Assembly: GCA_021845905.1 (NCBI GenBank)
Contig: JAJZVA010000005.1
Location: 1 to 36,860, forward strand
Length of the DNA: 36,860 bases
Direction: 5' to 3'
From: Pseudomonadota bacterium
Lineage (GTDB): Bacteria > Pseudomonadota > Alphaproteobacteria > Micavibrionales > UBA2020
This document shows positions 9,619 through 20,725 of this stretch, piece by piece (the stretch's first letter is position 1; each line of letters begins with the position of its first letter). A model generated the notes under the pieces. It worked only from the letters and a program-made list of their open reading frames with translations, was not told the DNA's origin and searched no databases. The position numbers were made by a program, and so were the translations under genes.

Positions 9619-11003
9619 CCGAACAAGACTTCGACATCATCGTGATCGGCGGCGGGCCGGGCGGCTATGTGGCGGCGATCCGCGCGGCGCAGCTTGGCAT
9701 GAAGACGGCGGTGGTCGAGCGCGAGCATCTCGGCGGCATCTGCCTCAACTGGGGCTGCATCCCGACCAAGGCGCTATTGCGCTCGGCGGAGATTTATCAC
9801 CTGATGCACCGCGCCGCCGAGTTCGGCCTCAAGGTCGAGAACGTCAGCTTCGATTTCTCCAAGATCATCGAGCGCTCGCGCAAAGTCTCGGCTCAGCTTT
9901 CCGGTGGCGTCAAACACCTCCTCAAGAAAAACAAGGTCACGGTGTTCGACGGGACGGCCAAACTGCTCGGAAAAGGCAAAATCTCCGTCGACGGCAAGAC
10001 GGAATTGAAAGCGCCGCACATCATCATCGCCACCGGCGCGCGGGCGCGGGTGCTGCCCGGTCTGGAGCCGGACGGAAAGCTGGTCTGGAGCTACAAGGAA
10101 GCGATGGTGCCGACGGAGATGCCGAAATCGGTGCTGGTGATCGGCTCGGGCGCGATCGGCGTCGAGTTCGCCAGCTTCTACCGCAGCCTCGGCGCGGACG
10201 TGACCGTCGCCGAAGTGATGGATCGTATTTTGCCGGTGGAAGATATTGATATTTCAACGTTCGCCCGCAAGCAGTTTGAAAAGCAGGGGATGAAAATCCT
10301 CACCTCGACGAAAATCGAGAAGCTGGAAAAATCCGCCGCGTCCGTCACCGCGCATATCGCCGTGGGCGGAAAAGTTGAAAAAATAACCGTCGACCGCGTG
10401 ATCTCCGCCGTCGGCATCTCAGGCAACGTCGAGAACATCGGCCTTGAAAACACCAAGGTGAAGGTCGACCGCGGACATATCGTCATCAACGAATGGATGC
10501 AGACGGGCGAGCCAGGCGTTTACGCCATCGGCGACGTCGCGGGCCCGCCGTGGCTGGCGCACAAGGCGAGCCACGAAGGCGTGATCTGCGTTGAAAAGAT
10601 CAAAGGTTTGGCCGACGTGCATCCGCTGAAGACGGAGAATATTCCGGGTTGCACCTATTGCACGCCGCAAATCGCCTCGGTCGGTTTGACCGAAGCGAAG
10701 GCGAAAGAAAAAGGATATCAGGTCAAGGTCGGCAAGTTCCCCTTCATCGGCAACGGCAAGGCGATTGCGCTCGGCGAGCCGGAGGGCATGGTCAAGACGG
10801 TGTTCGACGCAAAAACCGGCGAACTGCTCGGCGCGCACATGGTCGGCGCGGAAGTGACGGAGCTGATTCAAGGCTACGGCATCGCCAAGTCGCTTGAATC
10901 GACGGAGCTCGACCTGATGCACGCCGTCTTCCCGCACCCGACGCTCTCGGAAATGATGCATGAAAGCGTGCTGGATGCCTATGGCCGCGCCATTCACTTT
11001 TAG
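9615..11003 (+). CDS. lpd: Dihydrolipoyl dehydrogenase (PDH E3)
   Basis: 462 aa FAD flavoprotein that reoxidises dihydrolipoyl groups with NAD+. Start ATG 9615 overlaps the pdhC stop; the frame is open far upstream, but that part is only pdhC read out of frame. FAD motif GGGPGG (12-17), redox disulfide Cys43/Cys48 (CLNWGC), NAD motif [10 protein letters not shown], second FAD motif YAIGDVAG, and the C-terminal catalytic HPTLSE. The last seven codons including TAG are exactly repeated directly after the stop (22-bp tandem duplication), which leaves the protein end intact. Confidence 0.97.
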   Translation: MTEQDFDIIVIGGGPGGYVAAIRAAQLGMKTAVVEREHLGGICLNWGCIPTKALLRSAEIYHLMHRAAEFGLKVENVSFDFSKIIERSRKVSAQLSGGVKHLLKKNKVTVFDGTAKLLGKGKISVDGKTELKAPHIIIATGARARVLPGLEPDGKLVWSYKEAMVPTEMPKSVLVIGSGAIGVEFASFYRSLGADVTVAEVMDRILPVEDIDISTFARKQFEKQGMKILTSTKIEKLEKSAASVTAHIAVGGKVEKITVDRVISAVGISGNVENIGLENTKVKVDRGHIVINEWMQTGEPGVYAIGDVAGPPWLAHKASHEGVICVEKIKGLADVHPLKTENIPGCTYCTPQIASVGLTEAKAKEKGYQVKVGKFPFIGNGKAIALGEPEGMVKTVFDAKTGELLGAHMVGAEVTELIQGYGIAKSLESTELDLMHAVFPHPTLSEMMHESVLDAYGRAIHF

Positions 11004-11025
11004 TGGCCGCGCCATTCACTTTTAG
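10982..11025. repeat. Exact 22-bp tandem duplication across the lpd stop
   Basis: The unit 10982-11003 (starts TGGCCGCGCC, ends CACTTTTAG) is repeated without change at 11004-11025. Each copy ends in TAG. Perfect identity suggests a recent slip; the remaining bases to 11095 contain no gene I can support. Confidence 0.95.
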
Positions 11026-11095
11026 TGACCGAGCTAAATCAGCTTGACAGTGACATAATGCGCTGATAGTTTGCACACATGCCATCGATCATGCC

Positions 11096-11182
11096 TTACA
11101 TCGCCGCTTTGGCCTCGATCTTCCTTTTCACCTCCGCATCCGCCTGGTGGCGCTGAGGCGCGACTGGCGCGGAGATATTCAC
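11096..11182 (-). CDS. Possible 28-codon ORF after the transpeptidase gene
   Basis: GTG at 11182 overlaps the preceding stop (GTGA) and reads 28 codons to TAA with strongly G/C-ending third positions (tail ADAEVKRKIEAKAAM), just as real genes do here. It may be a tiny coupled peptide, a lost C-terminus of the transpeptidase after a frameshift, or chance. Nothing in the short sequence identifies a family. Confidence 0.25.
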   Translation of the reverse strand: MNISAPVAPQRHQADAEVKRKIEAKAAM

Positions 11183-11685
11183 CGCATGCGGCGCAGCTTC
11201 TTCAGTTCTTTTTTTGAAAGGCTTTTCGGCGGCACGATCTTCACTTCGTCGCCGACCTGCAAAGCGTCGTAGATTTTGACGATGTCTTCCGGCGAGAAGA
11301 CGATGCATCCTTCCGAATTCGGCGTGCCGAGCTTGCTCGCGTGGCTGGTGCCGTGCAGATAGATGTAGCGATCCTTGGTGTTGCTGTTGTGGCGCTCCGC
11401 GCCTTCGAGCCAGAGGATGCGTGTGAGCACCGGCGATTGGCCGTCGCGCTCCTGTCCGTCCCACAGACCGCTGGCGACGCGGTCGTTGAAGACGGTATGC
11501 AGCGGCATGCCGCCGCCGAATTTTTCCGACACGCGCAGTTTGCCGATCGGCGTGCGGTTGCTGCCTTCCTTGTTGCCGATGCCTCTTTTGCCGGTGGAGA
11601 TGTTGAACTCGCTTTTGAGCAACCGTCCTTCATAGAGGCGGGCTTTTTGCTGTTCTACGTCGATGATGAGCTTCCTGCGTCCCAT
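11179..11685 (-). CDS. L,D-transpeptidase (YkuD) family protein
   Basis: 168 aa. YkuD domain nearly end to end: N-terminal strand KLIIDVEQQKARLYEG, RTPIG at 44-48, and catalytic signature His111-GTSH ... Ser124-EGC127-I. The family makes 3-3 crosslinks in peptidoglycan or attaches proteins to it. Unusually, no signal peptide or membrane anchor is visible, and the frame closes 12 codons upstream (TGA at 11719-11721) without an earlier ATG, GTG or TTG; export would need another route. A Lys/Arg-rich tail (SLSKKELKKLRRMR) ends it. No strong ribosome site. It follows the FtsH-like gene on the same strand after about 105 bases. Confidence 0.88.
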   Translation of the reverse strand: MGRRKLIIDVEQQKARLYEGRLLKSEFNISTGKRGIGNKEGSNRTPIGKLRVSEKFGGGMPLHTVFNDRVASGLWDGQERDGQSPVLTRILWLEGAERHNSNTKDRYIYLHGTSHASKLGTPNSEGCIVFSPEDIVKIYDALQVGDEVKIVPPKSLSKKELKKLRRMR

Positions 11686-11790
11686 TGTCTTAAATGGTAT
11701 ATGAAAATGCAGAATTTGTCAAACTTCTCATGCAGTCATCTGTTTTAAAAGGAAAAACTATATCGGAGTCATTCCTTTCAAAGCGACATT

Positions 11791-13848
<2,058 letters not shown>

Positions 13849-13924
13849 GATAAAATTCCCCAAGTTAAGTCAGTCTGATCGTTGAATGGCATGGTTATCG
13901 TGTGTATTTATTTGTTATGAATAT

Positions 13925-13953
13925 ATCATATGTAAAACTTAATGAAAAGTAAA
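13925..13953 (-). promoter_or_regulatory. Candidate promoter of the FtsH-like gene
   Basis: Minus strand: TTTACT (13953-13948), 17-base spacer, TATGAT (13930-13925), about 77 bases before the ATG. The surrounding 130 bases are very AT-rich. Confidence 0.45.
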
Positions 13954-13965
13954 AAACTGCGGATC

Positions 13966-13986
13966 TTTTGAAACTTTATTTCAAAA
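13966..13986. repeat. AT-rich inverted repeat between slt and the FtsH-like gene
   Basis: TTTTGAAA (13966-13973) and TTTCAAAA (13979-13986) with a 5-base loop, 14 bases after the slt stop. Without a T run after it on the minus strand it is not a classical terminator; it might be a weak one or a protein site. Confidence 0.4.
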
Positions 13987-13999
13987 AAATAGTCATTAT

Positions 14000-15979
14000 T
14001 TAAAAATCAAAGATGGTTTTGGGCTTTTCCGCGAGGCGCAACCTGTAAAGATAATAAGTCTCAAGGACGCGCTGTATATAATTGCGCGTCTCGTAAATGG
14101 GAATTTCCTCGATCCAGTCGATGACATTGACGCCTTTGTCGCGCGGGTCGCCGAATTCATTGATCCATTCATTCACATTGCGCGGCCCGGCGTTATAGGC
14201 GGCGATGGCGAGCGGATAAAAGCCGTTATACGTGTCCAAAAGCTGCTGAAGATAAGCCGCGCCGAGCCGGACGTTGTATTGCGGATCCCCGACGAGCGCG
14301 TCGCGGCTGTAGCGCGCGTCGATGCGCCGCGCGATCTGGTGCGCCGTGCCCGGCATGAGCTGCATGAGGCCGAGCGCGCCCGCGGGGCTTTGCGCGTTGG
14401 CGTCGAACATGCTTTCGCGGTGCACGATGGCGTCGATCAGCGCGTTCTCCGGGCGGGCGTCCGCTTTGGGCGGCAGCAGCGGATAGCCTTCGGGATAGAT
14501 GAACGTGCCGAGCAGCATTTGCATGCGCATGTTGGCGAGCACGGCGAACTGCGGGCGGTTGACCTGATAGGCGAGGCGGGCGATCTGCGTGAACTCGGGC
14601 CGCGTTTGCGCCATATAGAGCATTTTGTAGAAGAACGGATCGGTTTCCTTGGCGAGGCCGTCGGCGTTCAGCAGGCGCACGGCGCGGACAAGCTCGTTGG
14701 CGTCGAAATCCTGCCGGTCTTGCGCGGAGACGCGAACGTCGCGGAACAGGTCGGGCGGCGTTTTTTTCCGCGCGGCGCCGGCATAAGCGAGCTGGCCGTA
14801 GAAGGTCGAGGGATATTGCGCGGCGATGCGCTCCCAGCGGCGGGCGGTGACGCGCCAGCCCATTTTCCGCGCGGCGCGTCCGAGCCAGTAAGCCCCGCGC
14901 GCGCAGGAGATGGCGGATTCCGCGGCGTTGTAAAAGCTTTCGAAATGCAGATAGGCGGGGCGCGGGCGCTTGAGAAAATCGAGGTCGAGCCAGCCGAGAA
15001 GCCATTCCCTGGTGATGTAATCGTCGCCGGATCTGACTTCGCTGTCGTTGATGAGGTCGAAGGCGCGGCTGAAATCATGCTTTTCGATCGCGCGGCGGGC
15101 GAGGATGTCGCGCTCGCGCCACCAGAGGTCGATATGCGGCGGATTTTTCGGTTCCTGCCGCAAGAGAAGATAGGCGTCCGTGTCGTGCTTCGTCATCCGC
15201 AGCCAGCGGACGCGCGCGTAGATCAGGCCGGGATCGTTTTGCTCCGCGCGCGGCACGCGCCGCACCCGCCACGAGACGTCGCGCGCCATGCGGCCGAGCG
15301 CGATGCGCGCCTTTGCGATCCTGACGTCTTTCGCGCCGACGAAGGGGAACAGATATTCCGCTTCGGTGAAACGGTCCGACCACAAGAGGTTTTCCAGCCG
15401 TTCGTGCTGGAGTTGCGGCGTCAGGAAGGCGCGGTAGCGCGCGGCGAGATCGCGGGTTTGCGCGGCGGTGAGGTCGGCGCGCGGCCAGAATTTTTCCAGT
15501 GCGGTCTGTTGCCCCGCCTTGTCGCCGCGCGCGCCGAGCGCCCACATGGCGGCGTTGAAGGCGTCGACCTTCTGCGGCGGATGCTTCGTGAACCATGCGG
15601 CGATCTGGCTGGCGCGCAGGTCGGAGGTCTTGATGCCGTTTTCGATCTGCTGGGCGAAGATGTAAAGCTCCGGCCAGTCGGGGTTCGCGTCGGCGAAGGC
15701 GATCAGCGTGCTGGCGGGCACCGGCTTGTCGGTTTGCGTGATCGTCAGCCACAAAACGAGCTTGTGCGCCAGCGGCGAAGGATCGTTCATCAGTCGCCGG
15801 TTGTGCTGCCAGCCGCGCCAGTTGAATATGGAGGCGCGCGCGGGACTGACCGGCGCGTGGAGGCCGCAAACCAGTAAAAATCCGGCAAAAATGCCTGAAA
15901 AAAGGGCTTTTTTCAGCAGGAACGCGGCGGGTTGCTTGCGCCTTTGCCCGCGGCGGGGTAGAGTGGGCGCTGTTTTCAA
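14000..15979 (-). CDS. slt: Soluble lytic murein transglycosylase (Slt type, GH23)
   Basis: About 659 aa if begun at TTG 15979. The protein has a signal peptide (KKALFSGIFAGFLLVCGL ... SPARA), a long alpha-helical, superhelical U-domain-like region (about 60-480), and a C-terminal SLT domain with catalytic Glu in AIVHRESMFDANAQSPAGALGLMQLMPGTA-type sequence, then YNVRLGAAYLQQLL and AIAAYNAGPRNVNEW. It cleaves glycan strands to 1,6-anhydroMurNAc in the periplasm. The start is uncertain: the only in-frame ATGs lie inside divergent dapA (16120 and beyond), TTG 15979 has no Shine-Dalgarno, and a start further down is possible. Size agrees with E. coli Slt70. Confidence 0.92.
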   Translation of the reverse strand: MKTAPTLPRRGQRRKQPAAFLLKKALFSGIFAGFLLVCGLHAPVSPARASIFNWRGWQHNRRLMNDPSPLAHKLVLWLTITQTDKPVPASTLIAFADANPDWPELYIFAQQIENGIKTSDLRASQIAAWFTKHPPQKVDAFNAAMWALGARGDKAGQQTALEKFWPRADLTAAQTRDLAARYRAFLTPQLQHERLENLLWSDRFTEAEYLFPFVGAKDVRIAKARIALGRMARDVSWRVRRVPRAEQNDPGLIYARVRWLRMTKHDTDAYLLLRQEPKNPPHIDLWWRERDILARRAIEKHDFSRAFDLINDSEVRSGDDYITREWLLGWLDLDFLKRPRPAYLHFESFYNAAESAISCARGAYWLGRAARKMGWRVTARRWERIAAQYPSTFYGQLAYAGAARKKTPPDLFRDVRVSAQDRQDFDANELVRAVRLLNADGLAKETDPFFYKMLYMAQTRPEFTQIARLAYQVNRPQFAVLANMRMQMLLGTFIYPEGYPLLPPKADARPENALIDAIVHRESMFDANAQSPAGALGLMQLMPGTAHQIARRIDARYSRDALVGDPQYNVRLGAAYLQQLLDTYNGFYPLAIAAYNAGPRNVNEWINEFGDPRDKGVNVIDWIEEIPIYETRNYIQRVLETYYLYRLRLAEKPKTIFDF

Positions 15980-15991
15980 AGGAGAACGGAC

Positions 15992-16924
15992 ATGACGAAA
16001 ATAAAAGGTTCCCGCATCGGAGGATCTCTCGTGGCGCTCGCGACTCCCTTCAGGAAGGGCAAGGTCGATCTCGACGCTTTTCAAGGTCTGGTCGAATGGC
16101 ACATTGCCAGCGGTACGCATGGGCTTGTTCCCTGTGGGACGACGGGTGAAACACCCACTCTCCTCGATGACGAACACAAACGCGTGATTGAAGCTTGCGT
16201 GGAGGCGGCGGACGGACGCGTGCCGGTGATCGCCGGCGCAGGCTCGAACGCCACGCAAAAATCCGTCGATCTGGCGCGTTTTGCCGAGAAAAGCGGGGCG
16301 GATGCCATTCTAGTCATTACGCCCTACTATAACAAGCCCACGCAGGAGGGCATTTATCAGCACTTCAAGGCCGTCAACGATTCCTGCGGCCTGCCCATAA
16401 TCGCCTATAACGTGCCGGGGCGCACCGGCGTGGAAATTTCCGTCGAGACGATGATCCGTCTTGCGGGGCTGAAGCGCGTCGCCGGGATCAAGGACGCCTC
16501 GGTTGATCTTTCGCGTCCCTTGCAGTTGCGCGTCGCGCTCGGCGACGATTTCATCCAGCTTTCCGGCGAAGACGCCACCGTCGCCGCCTATCTCGCGCAG
16601 GGCGGGCACGGCTGTATCTCGGTCACCGCCAACGTCGCGCCCGCGTTGTGCGCCGACTTGCATAATTACTGGCGGAAGAAGGACTGGAAGAATTTCGCGC
16701 GCGTGCGCGACATGCTCTCGCCTCTCCATAAAGCTTTGTTTGCCGAAACCAGCCCAGCGCCCGCGAAATATTGCCTTGCGCGGCTCGGCAAGTGCGCGGA
16801 AGACCTGCGCCTGCCCATGGTGCCGGTCTCCGAGGCCACGCGTCGCAAGCTCGACGAGGCGATGGAGTTCGCCGGATTGTTCAAGACCGGGCGCAAAACC
16901 CTTAAAAAGGTTGGAAAAAGATAA
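15992..16924 (+). CDS. dapA: 4-hydroxy-tetrahydrodipicolinate synthase
   Basis: 310 aa. Condenses pyruvate with aspartate semialdehyde on the way to diaminopimelate and lysine; cytoplasmic TIM barrel. Visible: CGTTGE (48-53), Tyr112/Tyr113 (PYYNKP), Tyr139 with Arg144 (YNVPGRTG), and Schiff-base Lys167 (GIKDAS). ATG 15992 has AGGAG 7 bases before it. Only about 12 bases separate it from the assumed divergent slt start, so its promoter must lie within the 5' part of slt. Followed by a small membrane protein and smpB on the same strand; dapA-smpB neighbourhood is common in alphaproteobacteria. Confidence 0.97.
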   Translation: MTKIKGSRIGGSLVALATPFRKGKVDLDAFQGLVEWHIASGTHGLVPCGTTGETPTLLDDEHKRVIEACVEAADGRVPVIAGAGSNATQKSVDLARFAEKSGADAILVITPYYNKPTQEGIYQHFKAVNDSCGLPIIAYNVPGRTGVEISVETMIRLAGLKRVAGIKDASVDLSRPLQLRVALGDDFIQLSGEDATVAAYLAQGGHGCISVTANVAPALCADLHNYWRKKDWKNFARVRDMLSPLHKALFAETSPAPAKYCLARLGKCAEDLRLPMVPVSEATRRKLDEAMEFAGLFKTGRKTLKKVGKR

Positions 16925-16950
16925 GAGGTAAGGAGCGGAGTGTTGCGTTC

Positions 16951-17256
16951 ATGAATTGGCACGGGCTTATCATCTGTTTCTTTTCCGGGGCTTTTGCCGC
17001 CAACGCTGTTCCGCATTTCGTTACGGGCATGGCGGGTGATCGTTTCCCCACGCCCTTCGCCAGTCCGCCGGGCAGGGGATTGTCCTCCCCGCGCGTGAAT
17101 GTTTTGTGGGGGCTTTGCAATATTCTGGCCTGTTATGCCTTATTTCGTCTCGGGCATGTCTGGAACGGCGGGCTTGTCGCCCAGGCGGCTTTTTTTGCTG
17201 GAGTTGCTCTTTTGAGTGTCTTTTCCAGCGGTCATTTTGCAAAGCGGCAGCGATGA
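16951..17256 (+). CDS. Small conserved-looking membrane protein
   Basis: 101 aa with three predicted transmembrane segments: about 4-22 ([18 protein letters not shown]), 50-67 ([17 protein letters not shown]) and 76-93. The sequence between the first two, HFVTGM ... [22 protein letters not shown], resembles a widespread uncharacterised bacterial membrane family; function unknown. The ATG lies 15 bases after AAGGAG, a long spacing. It sits between dapA and smpB, and its TGA overlaps the smpB ATG (ATGA), so it is cotranscribed and coupled. Confidence 0.85.
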   Translation: MNWHGLIICFFSGAFAANAVPHFVTGMAGDRFPTPFASPPGRGLSSPRVNVLWGLCNILACYALFRLGHVWNGGLVAQAAFFAGVALLSVFSSGHFAKRQR

Positions 17257-17735
17257 CCAAAAAGAAAAAAGATCCTTCCGAATCAAAGACCGTCGCCCAG
17301 AACCGCAAGGCGCGGTTTAACTATTTTATAGAAGATACGCTCGAAGCCGGGATCGTGCTGACCGGAACGGAGGTGAAATCTCTGCGCGCGGGGCAGGCGA
17401 GCATCAACGAGAGCTACGCTGACGTGAAAGGTAATGAACTTTTTCTCTTAAATGCTTATATTCCAGAGTATATAAAGGCGCATATTCAACTGCAACATGA
17501 AGTTCGCAGGCCGCGCAAACTGCTCCTGCACAAGCGCGAGGCGGACAAGCTGATCGGCGCGGTGCAACGCAAGGGCACGACCATCGTGCCGCTGGCCATC
17601 TTTTTCAACAAGCGCGGCATTGCCAAGGTCAGCCTTGGCATCGCTTCGGGCAAGAAGCAGCACGACAAGCGCGAGACCGAGAAGAAACGCGACTGGCAGC
17701 GCGAAAAAAACCGCATTATGCGCGAAAAGAACTGA
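17253..17735 (+). CDS. smpB: SsrA-binding protein SmpB
   Basis: 160 aa. Binds tmRNA (SsrA) and rescues stalled ribosomes in trans-translation. Typical features: [21 protein letters not shown] near the start, [20 protein letters not shown], a beta-barrel core, and the Lys/Arg-rich C-terminal tail [18 protein letters not shown] that enters the decoding site. ATG 17253 overlaps the preceding stop; an earlier in-frame ATG lies inside the membrane-protein gene and is not needed. No ssrA gene is visible in the window. Confidence 0.96.
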   Translation: MTKKKKDPSESKTVAQNRKARFNYFIEDTLEAGIVLTGTEVKSLRAGQASINESYADVKGNELFLLNAYIPEYIKAHIQLQHEVRRPRKLLLHKREADKLIGAVQRKGTTIVPLAIFFNKRGIAKVSLGIASGKKQHDKRETEKKRDWQREKNRIMREKN

Positions 17736-17772
17736 ATAGTCCCTTTTATTGACATAAACTTGTAATCGCCGC

Positions 17773-17801
17773 TTGCCATCTTTGATAACATTAGGCATAT
17801 T
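17773..17801 (+). promoter_or_regulatory. Candidate hppA promoter
   Basis: TTGCCA (17773-17778), 17 bases, CATATT (17796-17801), about 60 bases before the ATG. A TTGACA at 17749 also lies near, but without a fitting -10. Confidence 0.35.
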
Positions 17802-17861
17802 TCCTTGGCTCCGATTCAGGGGCGACGATCATTACAGGGTAACAAAAAGGAAACACAGACG

Positions 17862-19961
17862 ATGGAGAATATCCAGATCATCATTATTGGTTCCGGCGTG
17901 CTGGCGCTTGCATACGGTATCATCACCAGCATGCAGGTCATGTCCGCGAGCCCGGGCAATGCCCGCATGCAGGAAATCGCCGCCGCCATTCAGGAAGGCG
18001 CGAGCGCTTATCTCAATCGTCAATACACCACCATCGGCCTGGTCGGTGCGGTCGTCGCCGCCATCCTCGGCCTCACGCTCGGCGCGCAAGTCGCCGTCGG
18101 CTTCGTCATCGGCGCGGTGCTCTCGGGCGCGGCCGGTTACATCGGCATGAACGTTTCGGTGCGGGCGAACTGCCGGACCGCGGAAGCGGCGCAAAAGGGC
18201 ATGAAGGAAGCGCTCTCCATCTCCTTCCGCTCCGGCGCGATCACCGGCATGCTGGTGGTGGGCTTGGGGCTGCTCGGCGTCGCGGGCTATTATTTCTATC
18301 TGCTTCATTCCGACCCCAATGACACCCGCGCCGTGATCGAAGGCCTTGTCGGCCTCGGCTTCGGCGCTTCGCTGATCTCGATCTTCGCGCGTCTCGGCGG
18401 CGGCATCTTCACCAAGGGCGCCGACGTCGGCGCCGACCTTTGCGGCAAGGTCGAATCCAACCTGCCCGAAGACGACCCGCGCAACCCCGCCGTGATCGCC
18501 GACAACGTGGGCGACAACGTCGGCGACTGCGCCGGCATGGCCGCCGACCTCTTTGAAACCTACGCCGTGACCGTCGTTGCGACGATGCTGATCGCGTCGT
18601 CCGTCTTCGTCGACGGCGCGCAAGCCTCCATGATGCAGCTTCCGTTGCTGATCGGCGGCCTTTGCATCATCGCCTCGATCATCGGCACCTTCTTCGTGCG
18701 CCTCGGCTCCTCGCAGAACATCATGGCCGCGCTTTACAAAGGCCTCGCCGTGACGGGGACACTTTCGATCGGCCTCGTCTACTGGGCGGTCGGCAAGGAA
18801 GTCGGCTACAACGCGGCCGTCGGCCTCGTTTCCGGCGGCGGCGTGACGGGCATGGAACTTTTCTACTGCGCGCTCACCGGCCTTGCCGTGACGGCGGGCC
18901 TCGTCGTGATCACCGAGTACTACACCTCGACGGCGTTCCGTCCGGTGAAGTCGATCGCTGCGGCGTCCGAAACCGGCCACGGCACCAACATCATCCAGGG
19001 CCTGGCCGTTTCTCTCGAAGCGACGGCGTTGCCCGTGATCGTGATCTGCGTCGGCATCTATGTCGCCTACCATGAAGCGGGCCTCTACGGCATCGCGCTC
19101 GCGGCGACCACCATGCTCGCGCTCGCCGGCATGATCGTCGCGCTCGACGCTTACGGCCCGGTCACGGACAATGCCGGCGGCATCGCCGAAATGTCCAAGC
19201 TACCCAAGCACGTGCGCACCGTCACCGACGCGCTCGACGCCGTCGGCAACACCACCAAGGCCGTCACCAAGGGCTATGCCATCGGCTCCGCCGCGCTCGC
19301 CGCGCTGGTGCTGTTCGCCGCCTACACGCAGGAACTGGTGCACTACTTCCCGCACCTTGACGTGACGTTCCCGCTCAACCAGCCGTTCGTCATCATCGGA
19401 CTGTTCCTCGGCGGCCTGCTGCCGTTCCTGTTCGGGGCGATGTGCATGACCGCCGTCGGCCGCGCCGCGGGTTCGATCGTCATCGAAGTCCGCCGCCAGC
19501 TGAAGGAGATCCCGGGCATCCTCGAGGGCAAGACCAAGCCGGAATACGGCACCGCCGTCGACATGCTCACCAAAGCGGCGATCAAAGAGATGGTCGTTCC
19601 GTCTTTGTTGCCGGTTCTCTCTCCGGTCGTGCTGTTCTTCGTCATCTACTGGGTGTCGGACAGCGTGACGTCCGCTTTCCAGGCCGTCGGCGCGATGCTG
19701 GTCGGCACGATCGTGACGGGTCTCTTCGTCGCCATCTCGATGACCTCGGGCGGCGGCGCGTGGGACAACGCCAAGAAGTACATTGAAGAAGGCCACTTCG
19801 GCGGCAAGGGCTCCGAAGCCCACAAGGCCGCCGTGACCGGCGATACCGTCGGCGACCCGTACAAGGACACCGCCGGCCCCGCCGTCAACCCGCTCATCAA
19901 GATCACCAATATCGTGGCGATTTTGCTGGTGGCGGTCGCGGCCAAATTGCTGACCCACTAA
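17862..19961 (+). CDS. hppA: K+-independent-type membrane H+-pyrophosphatase
   Basis: 699 aa, about 16 membrane segments. Couples pyrophosphate hydrolysis to proton pumping. Catalytic loops: [21 protein letters not shown] followed by [21 protein letters not shown], then DNAGGIAEM, and the last loop [21 protein letters not shown]. In [11 protein letters not shown] the Lys after GNTT marks the K+-independent class (K+-dependent enzymes have Ala there). Begins at ATG 17862 (AAAAAGGAAAC upstream); an ATG 57 bases earlier would add a non-membrane, non-homologous head. Single-gene unit ended by an intrinsic terminator. Common in Rhodospirillales-like alphaproteobacteria. Confidence 0.96.
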   Translation: MENIQIIIIGSGVLALAYGIITSMQVMSASPGNARMQEIAAAIQEGASAYLNRQYTTIGLVGAVVAAILGLTLGAQVAVGFVIGAVLSGAAGYIGMNVSVRANCRTAEAAQKGMKEALSISFRSGAITGMLVVGLGLLGVAGYYFYLLHSDPNDTRAVIEGLVGLGFGASLISIFARLGGGIFTKGADVGADLCGKVESNLPEDDPRNPAVIADNVGDNVGDCAGMAADLFETYAVTVVATMLIASSVFVDGAQASMMQLPLLIGGLCIIASIIGTFFVRLGSSQNIMAALYKGLAVTGTLSIGLVYWAVGKEVGYNAAVGLVSGGGVTGMELFYCALTGLAVTAGLVVITEYYTSTAFRPVKSIAAASETGHGTNIIQGLAVSLEATALPVIVICVGIYVAYHEAGLYGIALAATTMLALAGMIVALDAYGPVTDNAGGIAEMSKLPKHVRTVTDALDAVGNTTKAVTKGYAIGSAALAALVLFAAYTQELVHYFPHLDVTFPLNQPFVIIGLFLGGLLPFLFGAMCMTAVGRAAGSIVIEVRRQLKEIPGILEGKTKPEYGTAVDMLTKAAIKEMVVPSLLPVLSPVVLFFVIYWVSDSVTSAFQAVGAMLVGTIVTGLFVAISMTSGGGAWDNAKKYIEEGHFGGKGSEAHKAAVTGDTVGDPYKDTAGPAVNPLIKITNIVAILLVAVAAKLLTH

Positions 19962-19980
19962 CGGCAATCTCTCATAAAAG

Positions 19981-20014
19981 AAAAAAGGCTCTCCGTTCAG
20001 GAGAGCCTTTTTTT
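19981..20014 (+). terminator. Intrinsic terminator of hppA
   Basis: Perfect 8-bp GC-rich stem (GGCTCTCC 19987-19994, GGAGAGCC 20000-20007), 5-base loop, then seven T; flanking A6 extends the stem. The clearest terminator in the window. Confidence 0.93.
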
Positions 20015-20028
20015 ATGCCGCGGGTGCC

Positions 20029-20058
20029 TTGACTCGGTTTATCGCATTAACATATATT
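20029..20058 (+). promoter_or_regulatory. Promoter of the ankyrin-repeat gene
   Basis: TTGACT (20029-20034), 18 bases, TATATT (20053-20058), 45 bases before the ATG at 20104 and just after the hppA terminator. Confidence 0.55.
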
Positions 20059-20103
20059 ATTGCCTTATATCATTTATAATTTACCATTTGAGAGAAAAAC
20101 AAT

Positions 20104-20721
20104 ATGGACGAGAACCCGCTCTTTCAAAAAGTCATAGATGCCGCCTGCCTGGGCGATGCTCAGGCTGTTCAGGACATCCTCCGGCAGGGCTTCGACATCA
20201 ATGAAGCTGACAAGGTCGGCAACACCGTCCTGATGTGGACGGCGCTGAATTCCGCGCAGGGTATCCGCCTGCTGATCGCGCACAATCCCGATTTAAACCA
20301 TCAGAACGAAGATGGCTGGAGCGCACTGATGTGGACGGCTTCGCACGCGAAAATCGAAGCGGCGAAGGTTCTGATCGATCACGGCGCCGACATCAACGCG
20401 AAGAGAGGGGATGGCTACAGCGTCCTGATGGTGGCGGTAGAAAGAAGGTCGATGGATATCATCAGCCTTTTGCTTGAAAAAGGCGTTGATATCGACGCGC
20501 GGAATGATAACGACGTCAGCGCCGCCGATATCGCGGAAAGAATAGGCGACACGGCATTGGTTCAGATGTTGAACGGCGCCAAGGAGAATATCCGCCGCCG
20601 TGCCGAAGAGGCCGCTTTGCAGGAGGAAAACGCGAAGCGGATGGAAATCGAGAAAAAAGTGAACCGCCTGAAAGAGAACAGGGTCAAGGCCAAGGTGCGC
20701 TTGAAGCCCGCGGGTCCCTGA
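20104..20721 (+). CDS. Ankyrin-repeat protein with charged coiled-coil tail
   Basis: 205 aa. Four ankyrin repeats cover about residues 5-150, with the usual GxTxLMxA / LLxxGADINA consensus visible (GNTVLMWTALNSAQGIRLLI, DGWSALMWTAS, LIDHGADINAKRGDGYSVLM, LLLEKGVDIDARNDNDVSAADIA). Residues about 158-205 are a charged, helical, likely coiled-coil tail (KENIRRRAEEAALQEENAKR ...). No signal peptide: a cytoplasmic protein-protein interaction module of unknown partner. GAGAG lies about 8-10 bases before the ATG. Single gene with its own promoter; converges on the next gene with 4 bases between stops. Confidence 0.88.
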   Translation: MDENPLFQKVIDAACLGDAQAVQDILRQGFDINEADKVGNTVLMWTALNSAQGIRLLIAHNPDLNHQNEDGWSALMWTASHAKIEAAKVLIDHGADINAKRGDGYSVLMVAVERRSMDIISLLLEKGVDIDARNDNDVSAADIAERIGDTALVQMLNGAKENIRRRAEEAALQEENAKRMEIEKKVNRLKENRVKAKVRLKPAGP

Positions 20722-20725
20722 AGGC

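Noticed and set aside
11044-11072. TTGACA - 17 bases - TAGTTT on the plus strand after lpd
   Set aside because: No plus-strand gene follows; it would only read antisense into the transpeptidase gene, and the -10 is poor. Probably chance.
14279-15877. 532-codon plus-strand ORF opposite slt
   Set aside because: Antisense shadow of the transglycosylase.
17736-17861. ssrA (tmRNA) next to smpB
   Set aside because: The 126-base gap is too short and lacks tRNA-like ends.
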